A DNA stretch of 6,882 bases from an uncultured Intestinimonas sp. (GTDB lineage: Bacteria > Bacillota_A > Clostridia > Oscillospirales > Oscillospiraceae): contig CAUBHZ010000100.1 in the NCBI GenBank assembly GCA_958435885.1, forward strand, positions 1 through 6,882. Reading direction: 5' to 3'. The position numbers and the translations under genes were made by a program. Numbering within the stretch: position 1 is the stretch's first letter; every line of letters begins with the position of its first letter. The notes below the pieces were generated by a model. The model was given only the letters and a program-made list of their open reading frames with translations. It made no database searches and was not told the DNA's origin. Shown in pieces: positions 1 to 5,651 of this stretch.

Positions 1-912
1 GGAGAGGTTGAAGCCCAGGTAGGTGTAGTTGTTGGACTGGTAGGAGAGGACCTTGATGCTGTCGTCGCCCTCCACCTCGCTGAGGTTCAGGGCGGACAGG
101 CTGCACAGGTTGATGTCGCCGGTGCGCAGGGCGGCCAGACGGGCGCTCTCATCGGCCAGGAGGTAGAAGGTGATGCCGTCCAGCTTAGGGGCGCCCTCCT
201 CCCAGTAGTCGGGGTTCTTCACCAGGGTGATGTAGTTGTCCACTACGGACTCCTTATACATGAAGGGGCCGGTGCCGCACATGGTGTCGATGGCGGAGAG
301 GCTGCCGTCGTTGGCCTCCACGACCTCCTTGCAGACGATGGCGCCGTAGGAGGAGGTGAGGTTGGAGAGGAAGGCGGCGTTGGGCTCGGAGAGAGTCATG
401 GTGACGGTGTAGTCGTCGGTGGCCTCAATGGAGGCGATGCCGCCGTAGTAGCTGGCGCTGGAGCCCAGGGCGCCGATGTCGCCGTACTCGGTCTGGCCCA
501 GGACCCGCTGGAAGGAGTAGACCACGTCGTCGGCGGTCATCTCACGGCCGTTGTGGAACTTCACGCCCTGGCGGAGGTGGAAGATGTAGGTCACGTCGTC
601 GGGGATCTCCCAGCTCTCGGCCAGGACGCCCTTGAAGGTCATGTCGGGGTTGAAGTCGATGAGGGTCTCATAGACCTGGTTGAAGACGCGGGTGGCGGCC
701 ACGGCGGAGATGGTGTGGGGGTCGAAGCCGGCGGGCCAGGTGTCGGTGCCGTACTTGAGCACCTGCTCCACGGCGGCGGGCTCACCGGTGGCGGCGGTGC
801 CGGTCTCGGCGGGGGCGGGGGTGCTGCTGGTGCCGCCGCTGCAGCCGGCCAGAACGCCCAAGAGCATGGCGCCGGCAAGAGACAGGGACAGCCATTTCTT
901 CACGTTGTTCAT
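1..912 (-). CDS. ABC transporter substrate-binding lipoprotein, peptide family 5 (3' end outside window)
   Basis: Extracellular solute-binding protein that would deliver a peptide-like ligand to an ABC importer; it is anchored to the outer face of the membrane. The window holds the first 304 codons, in frame to position 1; the family is usually about 500-550 residues, so the C-terminal part is missing only because the window ends. Visible: signal peptide with MNNVKKW, a hydrophobic stretch and lipobox LAGC (lipid-anchored Cys24), then a Ser/Thr/Pro/Ala/Glu linker. The family 5 (DppA/OppA type) body follows, with WPAGFDPHTI, VYETLIDF, AESWEI, FHLRQGVKFHNGREMTADDV, GTGPF and YLGFN. The ATG at 912 has an AGAGG Shine-Dalgarno 7 bases upstream. 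It lies 58 bp downstream of the amidase-like gene on the same strand, so a muropeptide ligand is inferred. Family is secure; ligand is not. Permease and ATPase genes are expected beyond the left edge. Confidence 0.93.
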   Translation of the reverse strand, partial: MNNVKKWLSLSLAGAMLLGVLAGCSGGTSSTPAPAETGTAATGEPAAVEQVLKYGTDTWPAGFDPHTISAVAATRVFNQVYETLIDFNPDMTFKGVLAESWEIPDDVTYIFHLRQGVKFHNGREMTADDVVYSFQRVLGQTEYGDIGALGSSASYYGGIASIEATDDYTVTMTLSEPNAAFLSNLTSSYGAIVCKEVVEANDGSLSAIDTMCGTGPFMYKESVVDNYITLVKNPDYWEEGAPKLDGITFYLLADESARLAALRTGDINLCSLSALNLSEVEGDDSIKVLSYQSNNYTYLGFNLS

Positions 913-947
913 GTAATGACCTCTTTTCCTTCATTTTTTGTATTTTA

Positions 948-969
948 CAAGGGAAACGCACATCCCTTG
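948..969 (-). other. Intercistronic stem-loop between amidase and binding-protein genes
   Basis: A perfect 7-bp inverted repeat, CAAGGGA / TCCCTTG, with an 8-base loop sits between the stop codon of the amidase gene and the start of the binding-protein gene. It is followed on the transcript by an A-rich stretch rather than a U-run, so it is not a typical intrinsic terminator. A stem here could protect the upstream mRNA end or shift the stoichiometry of the two products. The stem is seen; its function is inference. Confidence 0.35.
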
Positions 970-970
970 C

Positions 971-2014
971 TCATACCACGGATGGCGGGGTACGGCCCAG
1001 CAGGGCGTAGTGGACGGCCCGGCGGAACTCGTTGGAGTTTCCGGGGGGCTCGCCCTGGAGGCGGTAGAACTTGTTGGTGAGGATGACGGCGCCCAGGTCG
1101 TGGGTCCGGCTCACCCACAGGCTGGTGCCGGTGAAGCCGGTGTGGCCGCAGCCGTCGGGGTAGGTCACCCCCCGCTCAAAGCCCAGACCCCGGCCGCAGA
1201 TGTCGGTCTCCATGGCCCGGCGGAACATGGGCTTGTCTGTGGTGAGGAAGAACTGGCCCAGCCGGCTCAAGGCGCCGGCGGTGGCGAAGACCCCGGCGTG
1301 ACCGCTGGCTCCGTGCCAGTAGTAAAAGGCGTTGCCGTCGTTGCATTCCCCGCGTACCGGCACGCCGTTGGGCCGCCAGCCATCGAAGGTGATGCCCCGT
1401 TCAGCGCACATGCGCTGCTCGATCTGGTTGCCGTAGCAGGAGGGGGCGCACACTTCCGGGTCCACCGGGCCGTAGGCCATGTGGGTGATGCCCAGGGGCT
1501 CTTTGATGTACTTCTCCAACCCTTCCCGGAGGGTGAGGCCGGTGACATGGGAGAAGACCTGGCTCATGAGCATGAAGTTCAGGTCGCTGTAAGCCATGCC
1601 GGTCTCCACCGGGGTGGTAGAGAGGACGTGTTCCAGCACGGTGTAGAAGTCCCGGCCGTCGGCATAGAAGGGGTACCAGGGGACGATGCCGGAGGTGTGG
1701 GTCATGACCTGCTCCACCGTCACGGCGGAGAGCCTCTGCCGGGTCACCGGACCGGGGCCGTCCTCGGGCAGGCGGGAGAGGATGAGGTCCTCCGGGGCCA
1801 GCCGGCCCTCCTCCATGGCGGAGAGGACCATGGTGGTGCAGATGAGCTTGCTCACCGAGGCCAGATCGAACCAGGTCTCCGGGGTCACATCCCCCACCGC
1901 GCACCGGTACAGGGTCTCATTCCCCCGGAAAACCTGACACACCGCCGAGGGGTAGTAGCCCCTGGACCGGTAGTCCTCCAAGATATGGTCGATCACAGAA
2001 AAGTCCGTGGTCAT
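971..2014 (-). CDS. Beta-lactamase-fold serine hydrolase, probable cytoplasmic N-acetylmuramyl-L-alanine amidase (AmiE/YbbE-like)
   Basis: A 347-residue enzyme of the serine beta-lactamase/PBP4* family. Motifs: SxxK as SVSK (Ser53 nucleophile, Lys56), YxN-type YSD (Tyr142), THTSGI (105-110), DGNAF...SGHAGVFATA (226-246) and HTGFTG (291-296) in the KTG position. The GNAF/GHAG pair is the pattern I associate with the YbbE/EstB branch. In Bacillus subtilis, YbbE (AmiE) removes the peptide from MurNAc-peptides and is encoded with murQ and murR. The same role is inferred from the adjacent murR, murQ and anmK. There is no signal peptide, so it should act after uptake. Start: ATG 2014 has GGGGAGG very close upstream (2-3 base gap). 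ATG 2032 and TTG 2044 are in frame but lack a ribosome site, and TTG 2044 falls in the leader U-run. Alternatives are a D-aminopeptidase or an esterase. Confidence 0.9.
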   Translation of the reverse strand: MTTDFSVIDHILEDYRSRGYYPSAVCQVFRGNETLYRCAVGDVTPETWFDLASVSKLICTTMVLSAMEEGRLAPEDLILSRLPEDGPGPVTRQRLSAVTVEQVMTHTSGIVPWYPFYADGRDFYTVLEHVLSTTPVETGMAYSDLNFMLMSQVFSHVTGLTLREGLEKYIKEPLGITHMAYGPVDPEVCAPSCYGNQIEQRMCAERGITFDGWRPNGVPVRGECNDGNAFYYWHGASGHAGVFATAGALSRLGQFFLTTDKPMFRRAMETDICGRGLGFERGVTYPDGCGHTGFTGTSLWVSRTHDLGAVILTNKFYRLQGEPPGNSNEFRRAVHYALLGRTPPSVV

Positions 2015-2042
2015 CGCCTCCCCATGCCCCATCTCGGGATAC

Positions 2043-2090
2043 AAAAAAGGGCCCTATATTCCAGGTGAACCTCCGTGGCCCGGGAATACA
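2043..2090 (-). promoter_or_regulatory. Possible attenuator or H-type pseudoknot in the amidase mRNA leader
   Basis: Read on the minus strand, two pairings interleave. Stem 1 joins 2083-2090 (TGTATTCC) with 2055-2062 (GGAATATA): 8 pairs including one G-U. Stem 2 joins 2077-2081 (GGGCC), which lies inside the loop of stem 1, with 2049-2053 (GGCCC): 5 G-C pairs, immediately followed by six U at 2048-2043. The arms alternate, so in a simple fold the two stems exclude each other. With junctions of 1, 1 and 14 bases they could also coexist as a pseudoknot. A small AGG-TTCA-CCT hairpin lies between. Stem 2 plus the U-run resembles a weak intrinsic terminator 28 bases before the start codon. Pairings are seen; a regulatory switch is inference, and no known riboswitch motif was recognised. 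Confidence 0.3.
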
Positions 2091-2101
2091 CGACCTTGTG
2101 C

Positions 2102-2120
2102 GGAGGGGCGGAGCCCCTCC
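2102..2120 (-). other. Strong GC-rich hairpin in the amidase mRNA leader
   Basis: Perfect 8-bp inverted repeat GGAGGGGC / GCCCCTCC with a 3-base loop. It has no U-run after it on either strand, so it does not look like a terminator. It lies between the proposed promoter at 2149-2177 and the pseudoknot-like element at 2043-2090, so it would be the first domain of the leader RNA. It could instead be the core of a short interspersed repeat. Confidence 0.45.
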
Positions 2121-2148
2121 CAATGTGGCATTGTATTTCTTGAGGACC

Positions 2149-2177
2149 ATGGTAGCATATCCGGAACATAATTTCAA
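2149..2177 (-). promoter_or_regulatory. Predicted sigma-A promoter for the amidase and binding-protein genes
   Basis: On the minus strand there is a -35 box TTGAAA (2172-2177, 5 of 6 to consensus), a 17-bp spacer and a -10 box TACCAT (2149-2154, 4 of 6) preceded by TG in the extended -10 position. Transcription would start near 2142, giving a leader of about 128 bases before the ATG at 2014. This would let the amidase and binding-protein genes be transcribed apart from the upstream regulator gene. Confidence 0.5.
2165..2176 (-). promoter_or_regulatory. Candidate MurR-type operator element at the amidase promoter
   Basis: The minus-strand 12-mer TGAAATTATGTT overlaps the -35 box of the amidase promoter. 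It matches 10 of 12 positions of TGAAATATTGTT at 3144-3155, which abuts and overlaps the murQ -35 box. The same element at two promoters of one pathway suggests a shared repressor, the obvious candidate being the RpiR-type regulator encoded between them. Similarity is seen; protein binding is inferred. Confidence 0.35.
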
Positions 2178-2202
2178 GAAAAAAGCCCGACAGGTTAAAA
2201 TT

Positions 2203-3048
2203 TTATTCCCGCTGAAAGGCCCGGATCAGCTCCCGGGTCTGGCGGAGGTTCTCCTGGGTGCGCTCCGGGTCGTGCTTGGCGATGCCCAGGTAGAGGAGGT
2301 CCAGGATGAGCAGGCCGGAGGTGCGGGAGGTCATGGCGCCCACCCGGAACTCCCGCTCCTCACCGGGGATGTAGAGGGGGTAGTCGGCCAGGCGGGAGAG
2401 GGTGTTGCGGTTGGCCTGGGTGATGGCGATGACCTTGCTCCCCCGCTCCTTGGCCGCCCTGGCGGCCAGCACCGTCTCCAGGGTCTCGCCGGAGTAGCTG
2501 ATGGCGATGACGATGTCCTCGGGTCCCAGAAGAGAGGCGGTGGCCAGGTTGGTGTGGACGTCGGAGTGGTAGAAGGCGGGGATGCCGATGCGGGAGGACT
2601 TGTAGAGGAAGTCCATGGCCAGCAGACCCGAGGCGCCCACCCCGAAAAGGTGGATGCGCCGTCCGGCACAGATCTCCTCCACCGCCTGGGAGAGGACGGC
2701 CACGTTGACCATCTGGTAGGTGAGAGAGGTGTTGCGCAGGTGGATCTGTTCGGCCTTGCGGACGATGGTCTCCAGATCGTCGTTGTCCCGGATGGCCGAC
2801 TGGAAGGCGTCGGGCTCCTCCTGGCCGGAGGTCCGGGCCAGCTCCAGCTTCAGGGCGGTGAAGCCCTTGAAGCCCAGCTTCTGGGACAGGCGCACCACCG
2901 CCGCGGGGGAGGTGCCGCACTGGGCGGAGAGCTCCTTGGCGCTCATGTGGATGACCTCCCGGCTGTGGTCCAGCAGGTAGCCGGCCAGCCGGCGCTCGGT
3001 CTCGGTGAGGTGATCCAGGGACTCCTTGATAAAATGTGTACAACTCAA
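2203..3048 (-). CDS. murR: MurR/RpiR-family transcriptional regulator with SIS domain
   Basis: A 281-residue transcription factor, close to the usual 280-285 for the family. The N-terminal RpiR domain (about 1-75) has a helix-turn-helix around residues 37-61 (SAKELSAQCGTSPAAVVRLS, then KLGFKGF). A SIS sugar-phosphate-binding domain (about 130-257) carries IHLFGVGASG (132-141) and ISYSGETLE (183-191). In Escherichia coli MurR represses murQP and MurNAc-6-phosphate relieves repression. The divergent murQ-anmK here makes the same ligand and target likely. Start: TTG at 3048 has GGGGGGAG 7 bases upstream and begins MSCTHFIKESLDHLTETERR, normal for the family. A longer frame from GTG 3093 is rejected because the predicted -10 box lies inside it. 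The symbol rests on context and family; paralogous RpiR regulators of other amino-sugar pathways look alike. Confidence 0.87.
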   Translation of the reverse strand: MSCTHFIKESLDHLTETERRLAGYLLDHSREVIHMSAKELSAQCGTSPAAVVRLSQKLGFKGFTALKLELARTSGQEEPDAFQSAIRDNDDLETIVRKAEQIHLRNTSLTYQMVNVAVLSQAVEEICAGRRIHLFGVGASGLLAMDFLYKSSRIGIPAFYHSDVHTNLATASLLGPEDIVIAISYSGETLETVLAARAAKERGSKVIAITQANRNTLSRLADYPLYIPGEEREFRVGAMTSRTSGLLILDLLYLGIAKHDPERTQENLRQTRELIRAFQRE

Positions 3049-3076
3049 TGTGGGTCTCCCCCCTTTCTTTTTATCC

Positions 3077-3105
3077 AGTATAGCAAAAAGCACCGGACAA
3101 GTCTA
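3077..3105 (-). promoter_or_regulatory. Predicted extended -10 promoter of murR
   Basis: On the minus strand there is a -35 box TAGACT (3100-3105, 4 of 6), a 17-bp spacer and a -10 box TATACT (3077-3082, 5 of 6) preceded by TGC, an extended -10. Transcription would start near 3070, leaving about 22 bases of leader with the GGGGGGAG ribosome site before the TTG start at 3048. It runs back to back with the murQ promoter. Confidence 0.55.
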
Positions 3106-3115
3106 TAGGTTTTAA

Positions 3116-3162
3116 AATTTTGTTTCATCCTCGGGAAAGAGAATGAAATATTGTTGACAACA
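3116..3162. promoter_or_regulatory. Candidate MurR operator region between divergent murR and murQ
   Basis: Two elements face each other here. The plus-strand TGAAATATTGTT (3144-3155) and the minus-strand TGAAACAAAATT (plus 3116-3127; 8 of 12 shared) form an inverted pair whose exact core is TTTCAT (3123-3128) / ATGAAA (3143-3148). Next to it is a perfect 11-bp palindrome TGTTG-A-CAACA (3152-3162) that overlaps the murQ -35 box. A repressor bound here would block murQ directly and could also act on murR. The repeats are seen; the binding protein is inferred from position and from the known use of inverted repeats by E. coli MurR. Confidence 0.4.
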
Positions 3163-3181
3163 TGGGGGGAGATGGGATAGT
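3154..3181 (+). promoter_or_regulatory. Predicted sigma-A promoter of murQ-anmK
   Basis: A consensus -35 box TTGACA (3154-3159), a 16-bp spacer and a -10 box GATAGT (3176-3181, 4 of 6). Transcription would start near 3188, giving a short leader with the GGAGG ribosome site at 3200-3204, 7 bases before the murQ ATG. The perfect -35 with a weak -10 and an overlapping palindrome suits a repressible promoter. Confidence 0.55.
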
Positions 3182-3211
3182 CTGAAAAGGAACAGAGTTG
3201 GAGGTGGTCCC

Positions 3212-4126
3212 ATGGACAACTATCTGGCCGGTCTGGCCACTGAAGGGGTCAATCCGGAGACACAGCACATCGACGCCTGCACCACGGAGGAGATGGTGGA
3301 GCTCATCAACCGCCAGGACGCCCTGGTGGCGGGGGCGGTGGGGGCGGAGCGGCATCACATCGCCCAGGCGGTGGATCTGATTTACGGCTGCTTCCGGCGG
3401 GGCGGACGGCTCATCTATCTGGGGGCGGGCACCTCCGGACGGCTGGGGGTGCTGGACGCCTCCGAGTGTGTGCCCACCTTTGGCGTGGACCCGGATATGG
3501 TCCAGGGCTATATCGCCGGCGGGGACGTGGCCCTGCGCCATCCGGTGGAGGGCTGTGAGGACAGCGAAGCCGACGGCGTCGCCCTGGTGGACGGGCTGAA
3601 CGTGGGTCCCGACGACGCGGTGGTGGGTATCACCGCCAGCGGCAGCGCCGCCTATGTCCTGGCCGCCCTCCGGCGGGCAAAGGAGCGGGGTAGCGTCACC
3701 ATCGGGGTGTGCACCAACGCCGGGTCGAAGCTGGAGGGGCTGTGCGACGTGACCATCGCCCCCTTGGTGGGTCCGGAGGTCATCTCCGGCTCCACCCGCA
3801 TGAAGTCGGGCACCGCCCAGAAGATGGTGCTCAACATGCTGACCACCTGCTCCATGATCAAGCTGGGCAAGGTCTACGGCAACCTGATGGTAGACCTGAA
3901 GGCCAGCAACAAGAAGCTGCGGGACCGGGCTCTGCGGCTCATCATCCACGCCACGGGCCTGGCCCCGGAGAAGGCGGAGGTCTATCTGGAAGGGGCCGGC
4001 GGCCATGTGAAGCTGGCCATCCTCATGGCCGAGAGCGGGCTGGACCGGGCGGCGGCCCAGGACCTGCTGGACCGGTGTGAGGGGCGGCTGGCCACGGCCA
4101 TTGAACAGAGTACGAAGGAGGTATAA
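3212..4126 (+). CDS. murQ: N-acetylmuramic acid 6-phosphate etherase MurQ
   Basis: Cytoplasmic lyase that cleaves the lactyl ether of MurNAc-6-phosphate, giving GlcNAc-6-phosphate and D-lactate. At 304 residues it is the normal family length (about 300). It is a SIS-fold protein with LGAGTSGRLGVLDASEC (70-86), GGDVALRHPVEGCEDSEADG (103-122), GITASGSAAYVL (139-150), PEVISGSTRMKSGTAQK (188-204) and NLMVDLKASNKKLRDRA (224-240). Glu85 and Glu116 line up by motif with the catalytic Glu83 and Glu114 of E. coli MurQ. The motif usually read as ECPPTFG is ECVPTFG here, with Val87 in place of a proline; the glutamate is intact. GGAGG 7 bases upstream supports the ATG. It is first in an operon with anmK, and its last codons hold the anmK ribosome site, so translation is probably coupled. 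Confidence 0.97.
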   Translation: MDNYLAGLATEGVNPETQHIDACTTEEMVELINRQDALVAGAVGAERHHIAQAVDLIYGCFRRGGRLIYLGAGTSGRLGVLDASECVPTFGVDPDMVQGYIAGGDVALRHPVEGCEDSEADGVALVDGLNVGPDDAVVGITASGSAAYVLAALRRAKERGSVTIGVCTNAGSKLEGLCDVTIAPLVGPEVISGSTRMKSGTAQKMVLNMLTTCSMIKLGKVYGNLMVDLKASNKKLRDRALRLIIHATGLAPEKAEVYLEGAGGHVKLAILMAESGLDRAAAQDLLDRCEGRLATAIEQSTKEV

Positions 4127-4131
4127 GGACC

Positions 4132-5334
4132 ATGCTGGAAGAGATCCGAACAAAAGCGGTCCGCCGGGTGGTGGGGCTCATGTCGGGCACCTCGGTTGAC
4201 GGCATCGACGCCGCCGTGGTGGAGATCGGCGGCACCGACGAGGCGCCGGAGGTGCGCCTGCTGGCCTTTGAGGACCGGCCCTGGCCGGAGAAGGTGCGGC
4301 AGCAGATCTTTCCCCTGTTCCGGCCCGAGACGGCCACGGTGGACAAGATCGGCTACATGAATTTCCTCATGGGGGAGATCTACGCCCAGTCGGTGGCCTC
4401 CGTGGTGGAGAAGGCGGGGCTCACCCTGGCCGACATCGACCTCATCGGCTCCCACGGTCAGACCATCTGGCACGCTCCGGAGGTCTGCGACAAGGACGGC
4501 TTCCCGGTGATCTTCACCGTGCAGATCGGGGAGGGCTCGGTGATCGCCGCCCGGACGGGTGTGCCCACCGTGTCCGACTTCCGGGTGGCCGACATGGCGG
4601 TGGGGGGACAGGGCGCTCCTCTGGTGCCCTTCTCCGAGTACCTCCTCTACCGCCGTCCGGGGACGACCATCCTCCTCCAGAACATCGGCGGCATCGGCAA
4701 CATGACCGTCCTCCCCGGCGACGAGGGCCCCGAGGCGGTGTACGCCTTCGATACCGGCCCGGGCAATATGATCATCGACGCGGTGGTGAGCGCCCTCACC
4801 GGCGGGGAAAAGACCTACGACGCCGGCGGCGCCATGGCCGCGGAGGGCAAGGTGGACGGGGAACTGCTGGCCATGCTCCAGCAGGACCCCTATTACGCCC
4901 TGCCCCTGCCCAAGACCACCGGCCGGGAACTCTTCGGTGTGCAGTATGTGGAAAAAATCCTGGACTACCGGCGGGACCACGGCCTGTCCGACGCCGACCT
5001 GCTGGCCACCGTCACCGATCTCACCGCCTGGTCCATCGTGGACGCCTACGCCCGGTATGTCCTCCCCAAGCGGCAGGCCACCGAGCTGGTGGTGGGCGGC
5101 GGCGGCAGCTACAACGCCACCCTGCTGGGCTTCCTGCGGGAGCGCTTCGCCCCCTACGGCGTGCAGGTCCGCACCCAGGAGGACCTGGGTTGGAGCAGCG
5201 ACGCCAAGGAGGCGGTGGCCTTCGCCATCATGGCCGACTGCTGCGTCCGCGAAAAGCCCAATGTGCTCCCCAGCGTCACCGGCGCCAGAGCGGCCGCCAT
5301 CATGGGCAAGATCTCCCTGCCCCCCGTGCGGTAA
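4132..5334 (+). CDS. anmK: Anhydro-N-acetylmuramic acid kinase AnmK
   Basis: Cytoplasmic kinase that opens the 1,6-anhydro ring of anhydro-MurNAc with ATP to give MurNAc-6-phosphate, the substrate of MurQ. At 400 residues it is somewhat longer than the E. coli enzyme (369). Motifs in order: VVGLMSGTSVDGIDAAVVEI (13-32, phosphate-binding), IGSHGQTIWH (105-114), SDFRVADMAVGGQGAPLVP (148-166), QNIGGIGNMTVLP (183-195), AFDTGPGNMIID (205-216; Asp207 fits the catalytic aspartate), KTTGRELFG (261-269), VVGGGGSYN (320-328), DAKEAVAFA (357-365) and PSVTGA (380-385). All expected motifs are intact. AAGGAGG at 4115-4121, inside the end of murQ, is 10 bases before the ATG and the genes are 5 bp apart. 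Its presence implies that anhydro-sugar muropeptides, products of lytic transglycosylases, are among the pathway's substrates. Confidence 0.97.
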   Translation: MLEEIRTKAVRRVVGLMSGTSVDGIDAAVVEIGGTDEAPEVRLLAFEDRPWPEKVRQQIFPLFRPETATVDKIGYMNFLMGEIYAQSVASVVEKAGLTLADIDLIGSHGQTIWHAPEVCDKDGFPVIFTVQIGEGSVIAARTGVPTVSDFRVADMAVGGQGAPLVPFSEYLLYRRPGTTILLQNIGGIGNMTVLPGDEGPEAVYAFDTGPGNMIIDAVVSALTGGEKTYDAGGAMAAEGKVDGELLAMLQQDPYYALPLPKTTGRELFGVQYVEKILDYRRDHGLSDADLLATVTDLTAWSIVDAYARYVLPKRQATELVVGGGGSYNATLLGFLRERFAPYGVQVRTQEDLGWSSDAKEAVAFAIMADCCVREKPNVLPSVTGARAAAIMGKISLPPVR

Positions 5335-5345
5335 AGACAGACATA

Positions 5346-5392
5346 AAAATACCGGCGTCCCACCGAGCCGTGCGGCGGGACGCCGGTATTTT
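5346..5392. terminator. Strong bidirectional intrinsic terminator after anmK
   Basis: A perfect 16-bp inverted repeat: AAAATACCGGCGTCCC (5346-5361) and GGGACGCCGGTATTTT (5377-5392), with a 15-base loop. The A/T ends of the arms supply a U-run in either direction. It begins 12 bases after the anmK stop and ends 4 bases before the stop codon of the small opposing gene, so it can end both converging transcripts. Confidence 0.9.
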
Positions 5393-5396
5393 GCCC

Positions 5397-5609
5397 TTAC
5401 AGGCGGCGAAGCTCCTCCAGGGTGTCATGGATCACTGACTTGGGTAAGTAGAGCCGGGCAAACCCCAGCAGCTGCTCCAGGGTCAGACTCCGGGCGGCGG
5501 GCACCATGGGGTGCTTGAGCAGCTTGCCGAAGCGCCGCTGGAAGACGGCCCGGGAGGCGGGGGTGTCCAGCAGGGTCCCCACCAGGATCTGGTTGTTTTT
5601 CAGGTCCAA
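5397..5609 (-). CDS. Small conserved-looking helical protein of unknown function (70 residues)
   Basis: Encodes MDLKNNQILVGTLLDTPA, then a helical C-terminal part with RRFGKLLKHPMVPAARSLTL, FARLYLPKSVI and DTLEELRRL at the end. Codon use has the strong GC third-position bias of its neighbours, so I take it as a real gene. Start: TTG 5609 has GAGGTGATC (5613-5621), a 9-base match to the 16S anti-Shine-Dalgarno, spaced 8 bases from GAGG; a GTG at 5618 lies inside that site and has none of its own. From memory, the pattern 'TP...LLD.P....V..R..GKLL.HPM...AR.LTL.Q...FA...LP' resembles a short helical domain at the C-termini of some clostridial carbohydrate-active enzymes; that link is weak. It has no signal or membrane segment. 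It converges on anmK across the shared terminator and is not in the mur operons. Confidence 0.6.
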   Translation of the reverse strand: MDLKNNQILVGTLLDTPASRAVFQRRFGKLLKHPMVPAARSLTLEQLLGFARLYLPKSVIHDTLEELRRL

Positions 5610-5651
5610 AATGATCACCTCGGCACATTCTATGCGGCCGGTGGCCGGCGG

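Noticed and set aside
938..2068. Long open frame on the plus strand opposite the amidase gene
   Set aside because: Its translation is low-complexity Gly/Val/His/Ala-rich, as expected for the antisense frame of a GC-rich gene, while the minus strand carries clear beta-lactamase-family motifs.
2179..2191. U-run after the murR stop as an intrinsic terminator
   Set aside because: CGGGC followed by six T is visible on the minus strand, but I could find no upstream arm giving more than about four pairs, so read-through into the amidase gene cannot be excluded.
2065..3108. Long plus-strand open frame opposite murR
   Set aside because: Low-complexity antisense composition with no recognisable motif; the minus strand has intact helix-turn-helix and SIS motifs.
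3112..3121. TTTTAAAATTTT tract as a specific operator
   Set aside because: Self-complementary A/T runs are common near promoters and a similar run lies at 2197-2204 at the murR stop codon, so it has little specificity.
3125..4980. Minus-strand open frames opposite murQ and anmK
   Set aside because: Antisense shadows; the plus strand encodes two complete, motif-rich enzymes with ribosome sites.
5627..5632. TAGAAT on the minus strand as a -10 box for the small protein
   Set aside because: There is no -35 match at suitable spacing, and the start of transcription would fall inside the Shine-Dalgarno sequence.
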